A stretch of 13,066 nucleotides of DNA from RYN-433 sp036558265 (GTDB lineage Bacteria; Planctomycetota; Phycisphaerae; Tepidisphaerales; Tepidisphaeraceae), in NCBI GenBank assembly GCA_036558265.1, contig DATBFY010000269.1:1-13066 (forward strand), read 5' to 3'. The position numbers were made by a program, and so were the translations under genes. The notes beneath the pieces were generated by a model that was given only the letters and a program-made list of their open reading frames with translations, made no database searches and was not told the DNA's origin. Positions 1 to 7,041 of the stretch are shown here, one piece after another (position 1 is the first letter of the stretch; every line of letters begins with the position of its first letter).

Positions 1-634
1 CCGCCCACCGCAGTTTCCCTTCTACCGACCACCCGCCGCCCTCTGTGTGCTTCCCGACCGCGCCGCGCAGGACGACCGCCGTGTCGAACTTGAACGGGTG
101 CTTGTCCTTGAACTCCGGCCAGCCCCCTTTTTCCCGATCGGGGATGTACATCTCGAACGTGACGTTGTCCGCGTTGACCTCGAACTCGTAATACCCGGGC
201 TTGTCCGCGGCGGGCTTGAGGAACACCTCGAAGCAATCGTTCTCCCACACCCGCCCGTTGTGTTCGGTCGGGCGCGCGACCAGGTCCGGGTCGTCCATCT
301 CCGCAAAAAAGTAGAAGAACTCGCGATCCCACAGAACCCGCGCCCGCGTGGCGTTCTTCGGTCGACGCTTGTCCGCCGTCCAGGGCATGATGAAGTTGTC
401 GATCACCGGCGCGCGTTTCCATGCCGTCTCGACCGCCTTGCCGTCGATCGTGATCGGAGTGTCAGCGAACTCACAGACGTATTCGGGTGCGCCGCCCGCC
501 TCGTCCAGCAGGATCGGCGACGAGATCGGCGGGGGAGGCGTCGTGGGCGGGTTGGGCGGCGTCCCGCGGCACGCCTCCACAGCCACCAGCAGCCCGATCA
601 GTATCGCCCCGCAACAGAAATGACTGATCTTCAT
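1..634 (-). CDS. CBM9-like carbohydrate-binding lipoprotein, partial (C-terminus beyond window)
   Basis: An open frame of 211 codons runs from ATG at 634 off the left edge without a stop. Residues 1-22 look like a lipoprotein signal: a hydrophobic stretch (AILIGLLVAV) ending in VEAC with Cys22. Glu at -2 is unusual for a lipobox, so ordinary signal-peptidase cleavage is possible. A Pro/Thr-rich linker follows (about 25-38). From about residue 58 the pattern fits family 9-like carbohydrate-binding domains (CBM9_1): ITIDGKAVETAWKRAP (61-76), ARVLWDREFFYFFAEMDDPD (98-117) and ENDCFEVFLKP (131-141). Such domains are common in exported planctomycete proteins and bind glycans; a ligand cannot be read here. 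It starts 24 nt after the RidA stop, so it is probably the last visible gene of the operon. No strong SD is seen. The fold is fairly sure, the function is not. Confidence 0.8.
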   Translation of the reverse strand, partial: MKISHFCCGAILIGLLVAVEACRGTPPNPPTTPPPPISSPILLDEAGGAPEYVCEFADTPITIDGKAVETAWKRAPVIDNFIMPWTADKRRPKNATRARVLWDREFFYFFAEMDDPDLVARPTEHNGRVWENDCFEVFLKPAADKPGYYEFEVNADNVTFEMYIPDREKGGWPEFKDKHPFKFDTAVVLRGAVGKHTEGGGWSVEGKLRWA

Positions 635-658
635 ACGTGACCGCTAGCCTACCACCCC

Positions 659-1129
659 TCAAGCCGGCTTCAACTTTACGATCGCCTCGACCTCGACGCT
701 GGCTCCCAGCGGCAAGGCCGCCATCCCCACCGCCGACCGCGCGTGCCACCCCGCCTCCCCAAGCACGTCCACGAACAACTGTGACGCCCCGTTGATCACC
801 AGGTGCTGCTCGCCGAACTCCGGCGCGCTGTTCACGAACCCCAGCACCTTCAGCATTCGCTCGATCCGGTCCAGCGACCCCACCTCCCGCCGCACCAGCC
901 GCAGGATGTTCGCCGCGCACAGCGCCGCCGCCCGCTGAGCCTCCTCCAAGGACACCTCTGTCGGTACCTTCCCCTTGCTGGCCAGCCGCTGGTTCTCGTC
1001 GAACGGCACGCACCCGGCCACGTACGCGGTCGTGCCGTCGATCACCACCGGGCGATAGATCGCCCCCGCCTTCAGGTTGCACTCGGGCGAGAACCCCAGC
1101 GATTTCATTTTCTGCTCGCGCTCGTTCAT
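659..1129 (-). CDS. RidA (YjgF/YER057c/UK114) family enamine/imine deaminase
   Basis: A 156-residue cytoplasmic protein matching the RidA family, slightly longer than classic RidA (about 128 aa) and closer to the YjgF-like subgroup. Visible features are the TTAYVAGCVPFDE strand near 33-45, a central helix rich in Ala (63-78) and the C-terminal HARSAVGMAALPLGASVEVE block (129-148). Arg131 matches the conserved substrate-carboxylate Arg (Arg105 of E. coli RidA). The family hydrolyses 2-aminoacrylate and related enamines/imines released by PLP dehydratases and amino-acid oxidases. The start is well supported: GAGGAG lies 6 nt upstream, just after the dipeptidase stop. Position behind a PLP enzyme and a dipeptidase fits a clean-up role. 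Family is certain; the physiological substrate is inferred. Confidence 0.92.
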   Translation of the reverse strand: MNEREQKMKSLGFSPECNLKAGAIYRPVVIDGTTAYVAGCVPFDENQRLASKGKVPTEVSLEEAQRAAALCAANILRLVRREVGSLDRIERMLKVLGFVNSAPEFGEQHLVINGASQLFVDVLGEAGWHARSAVGMAALPLGASVEVEAIVKLKPA

Positions 1130-1135
1130 GTCGAA

Positions 1136-1141
1136 CTCCTC
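1136..1141 (-). promoter_or_regulatory. Shine-Dalgarno of the RidA gene
   Basis: GAGGAG on the minus strand, 6 nt before ATG at 1129 and overlapping the end of the dipeptidase gene by adjacency (stop at 1142-1144). It fixes the RidA start at 1129 rather than the internal Met8 and suggests translational coupling. Confidence 0.7.
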
Positions 1142-2233
1142 TCACCGTTTCGGAAGCGCCCGGCGGAAAAAGCTTAGCCAGTTCCCGTGGAAGACCGCAT
1201 CCACATCCGCGTCCAAATACCCTCGTCCCGACAGGATCGCCCCGAGCTTCTGAATGTCGCTATAGATCCGCAAATCGATCGGCGTCTGCTCGTTCCCGAA
1301 CCCGCCGTCCAGATCCGTCCCCAGCGCCGCGTGCTTCACGTTCCCCGCCAATTGGCAAACTCGGTCGATATGATCCGCCAGCGCCGCCAGCGATACGACC
1401 TCCGGCTTTGTCTGCCGCCGCACCCACCCCGGATACATCATCCACGCGTCCAGTGCCGCCCCGATCACCCCGCCGCGCCCGACGATCCGCCTTATCTGTT
1501 CGTCCGTAAGCTGCCGGTCCCCCGGCACCAGCGCCCGGCAGTTGTGATGGCTCGCCAGCACGGGACCATCAAAATACTCGAATGCCTGCGCCATCGACTG
1601 GTCCGACAGGTGCGTCACGTCGAGGATCATGCCCAGATCGTCCACCATCCGCAGCAGCTCGATCCCCGCGGCGCTGAGCGGACCATCCACGCCTGTCCCG
1701 TACGCGTGCTGCCCGCGGCCATAATGCGCCAGACCCGCCGCACGAAGCCCCGCGGCAAACCACTCAGGCGCTTCTTCGGGCGTCACGATCGGATCCGTCC
1801 CCTCCATGCTCAGGATCAATCCCAGCGGCGTGCGCGCCGGATCCCGCTCGTATGCAGCCCAATGGGCGTCCAGCTCACCTGCCGTCCGGATCATCCGGAT
1901 ATGCCCCTGCCGTTCGAGCAACCGGTAATACGCGAGTTGCGCGTGCGCAGCCGCATGGGCCAGCGACGGCACGGCGTAATCCAGGTCCGTCCGCTTATAC
2001 CCCGCCTTGACTGGCTGATCCGGTCCGCCCCGCGCCAGGAGCGTCCCCACGCACACGGCCACCCCCGCCCGCCTCAGCTCGGGCAGGCTCAGCACGTTGT
2101 GGCCCCGGCTGGGCTCGTCCGTCATCTCCGACTCGCGGCGGCGGATCTGGTCCACCTCGAGCGTCAGGTCGCGGTTGAAAAAGACCGCGCTCCAAGCCAG
2201 GTCCAGGTGCGAATCGAAGATCAATCGCGGCAT
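1142..2233 (-). CDS. Zn-dependent membrane-dipeptidase-type peptidase, M19 family
   Basis: A 363-residue member of peptidase family M19 (renal/membrane dipeptidase). The metal ligands are in place: His9 and Asp11 in FDSHLD, bridging Glu144 in SMEGTDP, His208 in DVTHLS, His229 or 230 in ASHHNCRAL, and Asp307 in GTDLDGGFG. Family members hydrolyse dipeptides and accept a D-amino acid at the C-terminal position. No signal peptide or membrane segment is visible, so it should act in the cytoplasm despite the family name. It starts 18 nt after the stop of the D-amino-acid PLP enzyme and ends 12 nt before the RidA gene, consistent with one transcript. The SD is weak (GAGG about 13 nt upstream). The fold and catalytic machinery are secure; D-dipeptide preference is inferred. 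Confidence 0.93.
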   Translation of the reverse strand: MPRLIFDSHLDLAWSAVFFNRDLTLEVDQIRRRESEMTDEPSRGHNVLSLPELRRAGVAVCVGTLLARGGPDQPVKAGYKRTDLDYAVPSLAHAAAHAQLAYYRLLERQGHIRMIRTAGELDAHWAAYERDPARTPLGLILSMEGTDPIVTPEEAPEWFAAGLRAAGLAHYGRGQHAYGTGVDGPLSAAGIELLRMVDDLGMILDVTHLSDQSMAQAFEYFDGPVLASHHNCRALVPGDRQLTDEQIRRIVGRGGVIGAALDAWMMYPGWVRRQTKPEVVSLAALADHIDRVCQLAGNVKHAALGTDLDGGFGNEQTPIDLRIYSDIQKLGAILSGRGYLDADVDAVFHGNWLSFFRRALPKR

Positions 2234-2251
2234 GGTTGGACGAACCTCAAT

Positions 2252-3364
2252 TCAAACAAGCTTCCCGCGCGCATCCACCGGGATCGCCCGCGGCGCTTCG
2301 CCCTCTTCGCACCACCAGATCTGATCCTGAAGGTTCACGCACGGGCAGATGTGATTCGGGATCACCGTCACCCGCTCCCCCACCTTCGGTCGCCCATCGC
2401 TCTCGCGACAATCCACCACCCCGTGCTCCTCCGTGAGCTTGGCGATTTTCGCCCGTGGATACTCGACGACATACCCGTGCCCGCTGTCGGGCGCCGGCCC
2501 GCACTTATCGCTCGTCAGCGTCTTGGTCCCGGCGTCGATCACGAACTGTCCCGGCACCGCCGTGCTCACCACCGTGCAGACGATCCGCGCCGCGCAATCG
2601 TCGAGCTTCGCGTAGCCGCCGTGGACTCCGTTCATGTCATGAAACGGATACGTCCCCGGCCGCGCCTCGGTCATGCTCGGCAGCCGGTGTGACTGGTACG
2701 CCGTCGGCGTCGATCCGCCCGACACGATCCGCGCCTCGAGCCCCGCCTCGCGCCACAAGCCGATCGCCTCGGCCAGTTTCGTCTCGACTTCTTCCACCTG
2801 ACGGATTGAGTCCGGCGATTCGTCCTTTACGTGCCCGGGATAGAACATGATCCCATTGAGCCGCAAGCCTTTGATCTTCGATACATATTGCGCCAGGTCG
2901 AGCGCTTCGCGCGGGGTCTGCACGCCGGTGCGGTGGAGGCCGACATCGATATCCACCAAGATGCCGATATTGCTGCCCGCCTGGCGCGCTGCCTCAGCCA
3001 GCCAATCCGCCGCCGTCGTCGAATCGATCCCCACGCGGATCGTCTTGTCGCGCGCCAGCCGCGCCAGCGTTTCCGCCCGGCCCACGCCGATCGCCGGATA
3101 CGCGACCAGGATGTCGTCGGCCGCCTGCGCCATCACCTGGGCCTCGCCCGCCTTGGCGACTGTCAGGCCGGTCGCACCCAGCTCCATCTGCATCCGGGCC
3201 AGGTGGATTGACTTGTGCGTCTTGGTGTGTGGCCGGAGCTTGACGCCGTGCTGCCTCGCGTAATCCGCCAGCCGCTTGAGATTCCGCCGGACCGTGGGCG
3301 CGTCGATCACCAGGGCCGGTGTCGGCAGGTCGGCCGTCGTCTTCAGGTCAGATCCCACCGTCAT
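2252..3364 (-). CDS. D-threonine aldolase / D-serine dehydratase-like PLP enzyme (fold type III)
   Basis: A 370-residue enzyme with an alanine-racemase-like N-terminal barrel and a D-serine-dehydratase-like C-terminal domain. The start LPTPALVIDAPTVRRNL (13-29) is typical; RPHTKTHKS (44-52) carries the PLP Schiff-base lysine, probably Lys48. SGGSTP (215-220) should bind the PLP phosphate. NHICPC (337-342) gives the His338-x-Cys340 metal pair known from eukaryotic D-serine dehydratase and D-threonine aldolase. Candidate reactions are aldol cleavage of D-threonine or other beta-hydroxy-D-amino acids, or dehydration of D-serine; sequence alone does not choose. The frame extends 77 codons further upstream, but that part lies inside the propeller gene. 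ATG at 3364 with GAGGAA close upstream is the likely start. It overlaps the upstream stop as ATGA. Confidence 0.92.
   Translation of the reverse strand: MTVGSDLKTTADLPTPALVIDAPTVRRNLKRLADYARQHGVKLRPHTKTHKSIHLARMQMELGATGLTVAKAGEAQVMAQAADDILVAYPAIGVGRAETLARLARDKTIRVGIDSTTAADWLAEAARQAGSNIGILVDIDVGLHRTGVQTPREALDLAQYVSKIKGLRLNGIMFYPGHVKDESPDSIRQVEEVETKLAEAIGLWREAGLEARIVSGGSTPTAYQSHRLPSMTEARPGTYPFHDMNGVHGGYAKLDDCAARIVCTVVSTAVPGQFVIDAGTKTLTSDKCGPAPDSGHGYVVEYPRAKIAKLTEEHGVVDCRESDGRPKVGERVTVIPNHICPCVNLQDQIWWCEEGEAPRAIPVDARGKLV
3361..3364 (-). other. ATGA stop/start overlap (translational coupling)
   Basis: On the minus strand the propeller TGA and the PLP-enzyme ATG share ATGA. This is the usual geometry of termination-reinitiation coupling and supports a single mRNA for both genes. 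Confidence 0.8.
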
Positions 3365-4611
3365 CGCTTCCTCAAATCCAGGCAGACCAGTTTCTCCCGA
3401 TCGCGCGCGAAGTAGAGGCCGTCCGCCAGCGCCCCGTACGCTCGGACTTCCGCCCCCAGGATCTGCGCCTTGGCCTTGACCTTGAAACCCTCTGGCGACG
3501 CGGCCGCACTGATCAACTCGCCGCGCTCGTGCAGGATCAACAACTCGGCACCGACCCGCATCACCGTCCCCGCCCCGAATCCGTTCTCGCTCCACATTAC
3601 CTTACCCGTTTTCATTTCGATGCAACGGAAATTGCATCCCTGTTCCTGCCGGCCGTCGAATCCGTACAGGTAACCCTCGCGATAAACCGGCGTTGCATAA
3701 TGACTCGACAGGGACTCCTCACCCGACCACACCGTCTGCGGCTTATCCCCATCGAATTTCAACAGTGCCGCGCCCGTCCCGTAGCTGGCCGACAGGAAGA
3801 TCAGGTCGTCAACCACCACCGGCGACGCCGCGTTCACCGACGCGTGCGAGCGGGAGCGGAAGGGAAACTCGAAGATCACCTTCCCCGTCTTGGGCTCCAG
3901 CGCCACCAGCCCCGCGCGCGTCAGGGCAAAGACGTAGCGTTTCCCGCCGATCGTCGCCGCGACGGGGGATGAATAGCCCGCCTCGTCTTCCGTCGCCCGC
4001 CAGAGCACGTTCCCGTTGGTCTTGTCGAACGCCGCGATCCCGGTCCCGCCCCCTCGCTTGCCCGTGGTCCCGCCGACGTTCAAGATCACGGCATCCCCCT
4101 CGACCAGCGGCGAGCAGACCATCCCGAAAAATCCCTTGTCCGCGTTGAATTGCTTCTTCGTATCGATGCTCCAATTTCGCTTACCCGTCTTCAGATCCCA
4201 ACTCGAGAGCATCCCCTCCGCCCCGAAGGTGTAGACGCTGCCGTCCATTACCGCCGGCGTCCCGCGCGGTCCCTCGTCGAACCCGAAATCGTCGCGATAT
4301 TGCGTTTCGTAATCACCCGACCAAACCGGCTTGCCGGTTGCCGCCTCCAGGCACTCCACCGTCTCCTTGTCCCCGACACGGTGAAAAAGGATCAGCTTTC
4401 CGCCGGCCACGACGGGCGCGCTCCAGCCGGCGCCCAGCTTCTTCTCCCATAGCACTTTCGGTCCCGCCGCGGGCCAATCGAGCGCGACATCGTTGGCGGC
4501 GTACACGTCATTTCGCGTCGGTCCGAGGAACTGCGGCCAATCCCCGCCGCGCGCACCGGACATCGCGCCCAGCACGACCACGACCGCCAGAGTTGATCGA
4601 AGAAGGTGCAC
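3361..4611 (-). CDS. Secreted PQQ-like (BamB-type) beta-propeller protein
   Basis: 416 residues. A signal peptide is visible (LLRSTLAVVVVLGAMSGARG, cleavage near residue 22), then DWPQFLGPTRNDV, a start very common in planctomycete PQQ_2 repeat proteins. Repeated blades carry the pattern L-x-x-x-T-G-K-x-x-W: LEAATGKPVWSG, LKTGKRNWSI, FDKTNGNVLWR, LEPKTGKVIFEF, IEMKTGKVMWSE. No quinoprotein dehydrogenase catalytic motif is evident, so this is more likely a binding or scaffold propeller than an enzyme. The best start is GTG at 4611; GAGG lies about 11 nt upstream, a weak SD. Its stop overlaps the start of the PLP enzyme, which ties an exported protein to a cytoplasmic one in one operon. Role in the pathway unknown. 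Confidence 0.88.
   Translation of the reverse strand: MHLLRSTLAVVVVLGAMSGARGGDWPQFLGPTRNDVYAANDVALDWPAAGPKVLWEKKLGAGWSAPVVAGGKLILFHRVGDKETVECLEAATGKPVWSGDYETQYRDDFGFDEGPRGTPAVMDGSVYTFGAEGMLSSWDLKTGKRNWSIDTKKQFNADKGFFGMVCSPLVEGDAVILNVGGTTGKRGGGTGIAAFDKTNGNVLWRATEDEAGYSSPVAATIGGKRYVFALTRAGLVALEPKTGKVIFEFPFRSRSHASVNAASPVVVDDLIFLSASYGTGAALLKFDGDKPQTVWSGEESLSSHYATPVYREGYLYGFDGRQEQGCNFRCIEMKTGKVMWSENGFGAGTVMRVGAELLILHERGELISAAASPEGFKVKAKAQILGAEVRAYGALADGLYFARDREKLVCLDLRKR
3368..3373 (-). promoter_or_regulatory. Shine-Dalgarno of the D-amino-acid PLP enzyme
   Basis: GAGGAA on the minus strand, 3 nt before ATG at 3364, inside the last codons of the propeller gene. It decides in favour of the 370-aa protein over the 77-residue N-terminal extension that the open frame would allow. 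Confidence 0.65.
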
Positions 4612-4703
4612 GACTCGATGATCCTCGCCTCCGCGGCAAACTGCAAGACGGTGCGCAACCGCGCCAAACCCCGGCAGTTGCGGCCGACGCGCGGGCCCTT
4701 AAG

Positions 4704-4907
4704 TCAGTTTGAATGATGATCGCGGAAGAAGAGCAACGCGACCAGCGCGGTAATGGCGGCGCCGAAGCACATTCCGGCGGCGAGCAACCGGATCACGTCG
4801 ATCGTACGTATGGCCGGGAAGCGTGGACTGGTGGCCACATTGTAAAAGGCGATGAGTCCCATGAACGCGACGAAAAGGGCAATCAGGAAATTGCGCCGGT
4901 TCCTCAT
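4704..4907 (-). CDS. Small two-helix membrane protein (67 aa)
   Basis: 67 residues, not recognised as any family. Two hydrophobic segments are clear: NFLIALFVAFMGLIAFYNVA (about 6-25) and VIRLLAAGMCFGAAITALVALLFF (about 38-61). Basic residues (MRNRR) precede the first helix, so the N-terminus should be cytoplasmic by the positive-inside rule. The short tail is RDHHSN. It begins 34 nt after the stop of another tiny membrane protein and ends 92 nt before the propeller gene on the same strand. No good SD is seen. The other frame over this stretch is Arg/His rich and less protein-like. Real coding is likely from composition and gene order; function unknown. Confidence 0.65.
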   Translation of the reverse strand: MRNRRNFLIALFVAFMGLIAFYNVATSPRFPAIRTIDVIRLLAAGMCFGAAITALVALLFFRDHHSN

Positions 4908-4941
4908 CGCAGATCCCGTTCAGGCCGGGAGTGTGCACGCT

Positions 4942-5118
4942 CTAGCGGCGGATTTCCGTGCAAGTCCCGGATCGCCAATACCACACAACAACGGCAATCA
5001 TCGCGGTGGCGTACACGGCCAGGAATAGTTCACTCTGCGCCAGCCACGCACCTGCCCCGCCCAGCACCGCGTAAACGCCGAAACGAACCGGGACTTTGAT
5101 CTGTTGAAGGTTCTTCAT
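4942..5118 (-). CDS. Small two-helix membrane protein (58 aa)
   Basis: A 59-codon frame (58 aa plus TAG) starting at ATG 5118 with GGAAG about 6 nt upstream. The protein starts MKNLQQIKVPVRFGVYAVLG. A short moderately hydrophobic stretch (about 12-28) is followed by a strong one, LFLAVYATAMIAVVVWYW (31-48), and a basic tail ending TCTEIRR. It is probably an inner-membrane protein with one or two helices. It lies at the head of the minus-strand cluster, 174 nt from the divergent TPR gene, so the operon promoter should be just upstream. No family recognised. Coding is supported by the SD, hydrophobic pattern and co-direction with its neighbours, but such short frames can occur by chance. Confidence 0.55.
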   Translation of the reverse strand: MKNLQQIKVPVRFGVYAVLGGAGAWLAQSELFLAVYATAMIAVVVWYWRSGTCTEIRR

Positions 5119-5292
5119 ATTGCTTCCGCGCCTTGGGCGAGCCTGAGTTTAACGGGACAAGTACATTCTTCCGAACGTTTTTGTCCGTGGTTGTTGTCGG
5201 CTCCACCACAAGCGGGTGCAGGATCGTGGGTGCAGGACAATGACCCCATTATCCAATTTGACGACCCCATTGTGCGCAATTAGCTTTCCCGC
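5119..5292. promoter_or_regulatory. Divergent intergenic region between the minus cluster and the TPR gene
   Basis: 174 bp with no credible gene; it must hold the promoters for both directions. No convincing -35/-10 pair could be identified for either strand. It contains two sets of short direct repeats: gggtgcagga at 5214-5223 and 5228-5237, and gaccccatt at 5242-5250 and 5263-5271, each second copy set followed by a similar aatt-containing tail. The spacing (14 and 21 bp) is compatible with regulator binding on one helix face, but no regulator is known. Confidence 0.4.
5214..5271. repeat. Two pairs of short direct repeats in divergent promoter region
   Basis: The 10-mer gggtgcagga occurs twice with a 14-bp period and the 9-mer gaccccatt twice with a 21-bp period, all within 58 bp and ending 21 bp before the TPR start. 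They are seen directly in the sequence; an operator role is only inferred. Confidence 0.55.
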
Positions 5293-6315
5293 ATGGCGAA
5301 TGCCATGGCTGCGGTCGAGACGCTCATCCTGTCGGCGCGCGAGAAGCGTGCGAAAGGCGATCTTGACGGCGCTTTGGCCGACTATGCCAAGGCCATCGAA
5401 CTCAAACCCGATTTTGCCGTCGCTTACAACAATCGCGGGCTTGTCAAACTCGCCAGGAAGGACGTAAGCGGCGCTCTGGCCGATCTCGAACGGGCGATTT
5501 CTCTGGATCCCCATCTCGCGGAAGCCTACGCGAACCGGGGCGACGCCCACAAACTCGCCGGTGACGTCGCCGCCGCCCTCGATGACTACACCAGGGCCAT
5601 CGCCCTCCGGCCGACCCTGGTCGTGGCCCACCTGAACCGCGCCGAACTCCATCGCAAGCTGGGCAACCTGCAGCCTGCTCTGGACGACTTCGACCGCACG
5701 ATCCAACTGAATCCCAGTTCCGTCCCCGCCTTGTGCAACCGCGGGCTCGTCAAGCGCGCGATTGGCGATCTCGCCGGCGCGCTGGCAGACTTCTCGCGGG
5801 GCATTGAGCTGAACCCCAAATCCGCCGAGTCCCGGATGAACCGCGGCACGGTCCGCCGTGCGCTGCAGGACCTGGCCGGCGCCCTGGCCGATTTCGACGC
5901 GGCGCTGGCGCTGAAGCCCGATTGGCCGGACGCGCTCAACAACCGCGGCCTTACCCGCCAGGCCGCGGGCGATTTTCCCGGCGCCGTGGCCGATTTCTCC
6001 CGCGCGATCGAGCTGAAACCGAGCGTCCCCGTCACCTGGAACAACCGCGGCCTCGCCCATCACGCGCAGAAGCATTTCGACGCCGCCATCGCCGACTACA
6101 CCAAGGCCATCACGATGAAGCCCGATTACGCGAGTGCTTACGGTAACCGCAGCGCCGCCAGGATCGTCCAGGGCAATATGAAGGGCGCCGCCGCCGACTT
6201 CAAACGAGCGGTCGCGCTCGACCCAGCCATTGCGAACGACATGGATTTCGACCAGTTTGCCGCCGCCATCACCGCCAACGCCCGAGGGCTCTTCACCGCG
6301 GACGATTTCGACTGA
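5293..6315 (+). CDS. TPR-repeat protein of nine contiguous units (340 aa)
   Basis: 340 residues made almost entirely of tetratricopeptide repeats. After a variable first unit (about 12-45), eight units of exactly 34 residues fill 46-317, each close to N-N-R-G-x5-x-G-D-x-x-G-A-L-A-D-F-x-R-A-I-x-L-x-P. A 23-residue tail ends in TADDFD. TPR superhelices mediate protein-protein contacts. No signal peptide, membrane segment or catalytic domain is visible, so it should be a cytoplasmic scaffold. An in-frame TAG at 5281 limits the start to ATG 5293 or, less likely, Met5; neither has an SD. A cupin gene starts 33 nt after the stop, suggesting co-transcription. The partner is unknown. Confidence 0.9.
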   Translation: MANAMAAVETLILSAREKRAKGDLDGALADYAKAIELKPDFAVAYNNRGLVKLARKDVSGALADLERAISLDPHLAEAYANRGDAHKLAGDVAAALDDYTRAIALRPTLVVAHLNRAELHRKLGNLQPALDDFDRTIQLNPSSVPALCNRGLVKRAIGDLAGALADFSRGIELNPKSAESRMNRGTVRRALQDLAGALADFDAALALKPDWPDALNNRGLTRQAAGDFPGAVADFSRAIELKPSVPVTWNNRGLAHHAQKHFDAAIADYTKAITMKPDYASAYGNRSAARIVQGNMKGAAADFKRAVALDPAIANDMDFDQFAAAITANARGLFTADDFD

Positions 6316-6348
6316 GGGCGGCAGAAAGGGAGAGACAAGAGAATCCGC

Positions 6349-6792
6349 ATGAAAAGCGAAATCATCCAAGTCGGGCAAATTGGCATCAGATTTTTGTTAG
6401 AAGCCGGTGAGACCAACGGTTCGGTCGCCATGTTTGAATTCACCGTTCCGGTTGGCGCGACGGTGCCGCTGCCCCATTCGCACAAGCACTACGACGAGAC
6501 CATCTACGGGGTGGCAGGCGTGGTCACGTTCACCGTGGAGGGAAAATCAGTGGACATCGGCCCGGGGGAATCTTGTTTTGTTCCGCGCGGAGCCGTTCAT
6601 GGTTTCAACAACCTGAGGCAGACCGAGGCCAAGGGGCTGGCCGTCATCACCCCAGCGCTGCTTGGCCCGGAGTTCTTCAAGGAGGCGGGCGCCGTCGTGA
6701 ATGCGGGCGGTCCGCCCGATGTTGAAAAGCTAAAGGCGGTCATGTCGAAGCACGGACTTGATCCCGCGATCCCGCAGCGGGTTTCTCGATGA
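6349..6792 (+). CDS. Small single-domain cupin (Cupin_2 type)
   Basis: 147 residues with both cupin motifs. Motif 1 is PHSHKHYDETIYGVAGVVTF (42-61): His43, His45 and Glu50 (or His47) are candidate metal ligands. Motif 2 is PGESCFVPRGAVHGFNN (72-88), with His84 as the fourth ligand. This supports a metal-binding jelly-roll barrel. The C-terminal tail (about 100-147) carries no further domain. Single-domain cupins range from dioxygenases and isomerases to sugar- or effector-binding proteins, so no reaction is assigned. There is a purine-rich stretch (agaaagggagagacaagag) upstream but no well-spaced SD. It follows the TPR gene by 33 nt on the same strand, probably in one operon. Confidence 0.88.
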   Translation: MKSEIIQVGQIGIRFLLEAGETNGSVAMFEFTVPVGATVPLPHSHKHYDETIYGVAGVVTFTVEGKSVDIGPGESCFVPRGAVHGFNNLRQTEAKGLAVITPALLGPEFFKEAGAVVNAGGPPDVEKLKAVMSKHGLDPAIPQRVSR

Positions 6793-7041
6793 GTTTTCCC
6801 GGACGGCCTGACCATGCGCTGCACCAGACCCGCGCCACGATGGTTTTTGTGACTTACGCGTCGAGCGGTTTGCATCGTTGATCCACGGCCCTGCTGTGGC
6901 AAAAGGCTCCAGCGCCGTTGGTCACAAGGGGAACCGGTGAGGCGGGGCCTGACCTTTCTTGAGCCACGCCGGACCCGTGGTCCTCGGCCCCGCGGCAAAC
7001 TGCCGGACGCAGTATAATCCCCGCACGACGGCCTTAGGCCG

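Noticed and set aside
1187..2692. A 501-codon plus-strand frame across the dipeptidase and PLP-enzyme genes
   Set aside because: Spans two well-supported minus-strand genes and is Arg/Pro/His-rich without motifs.
3365..3595. 77-residue N-terminal extension of the PLP enzyme
   Set aside because: It overlaps the end of the propeller gene, is Arg/Gly-rich, and an ATG with a good SD lies exactly at the propeller stop.
5149..6378. A 409-codon minus-strand frame opposite the TPR gene
   Set aside because: Its apparent periodicity merely mirrors the TPR repeats on the other strand.
4631..7003. 14-bp word ccgcggcaaactgc occurring at 4631-4644 and 6990-7003
   Set aside because: A single shared 14-mer in 13 kb of GC-rich sequence is not far from chance, and the flanks agree only weakly.
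7013..7018. TATAAT as a promoter for the hydrolase gene
   Set aside because: No -35 element at a suitable distance, nearly 200 nt from the start codon; kept only as a remark.
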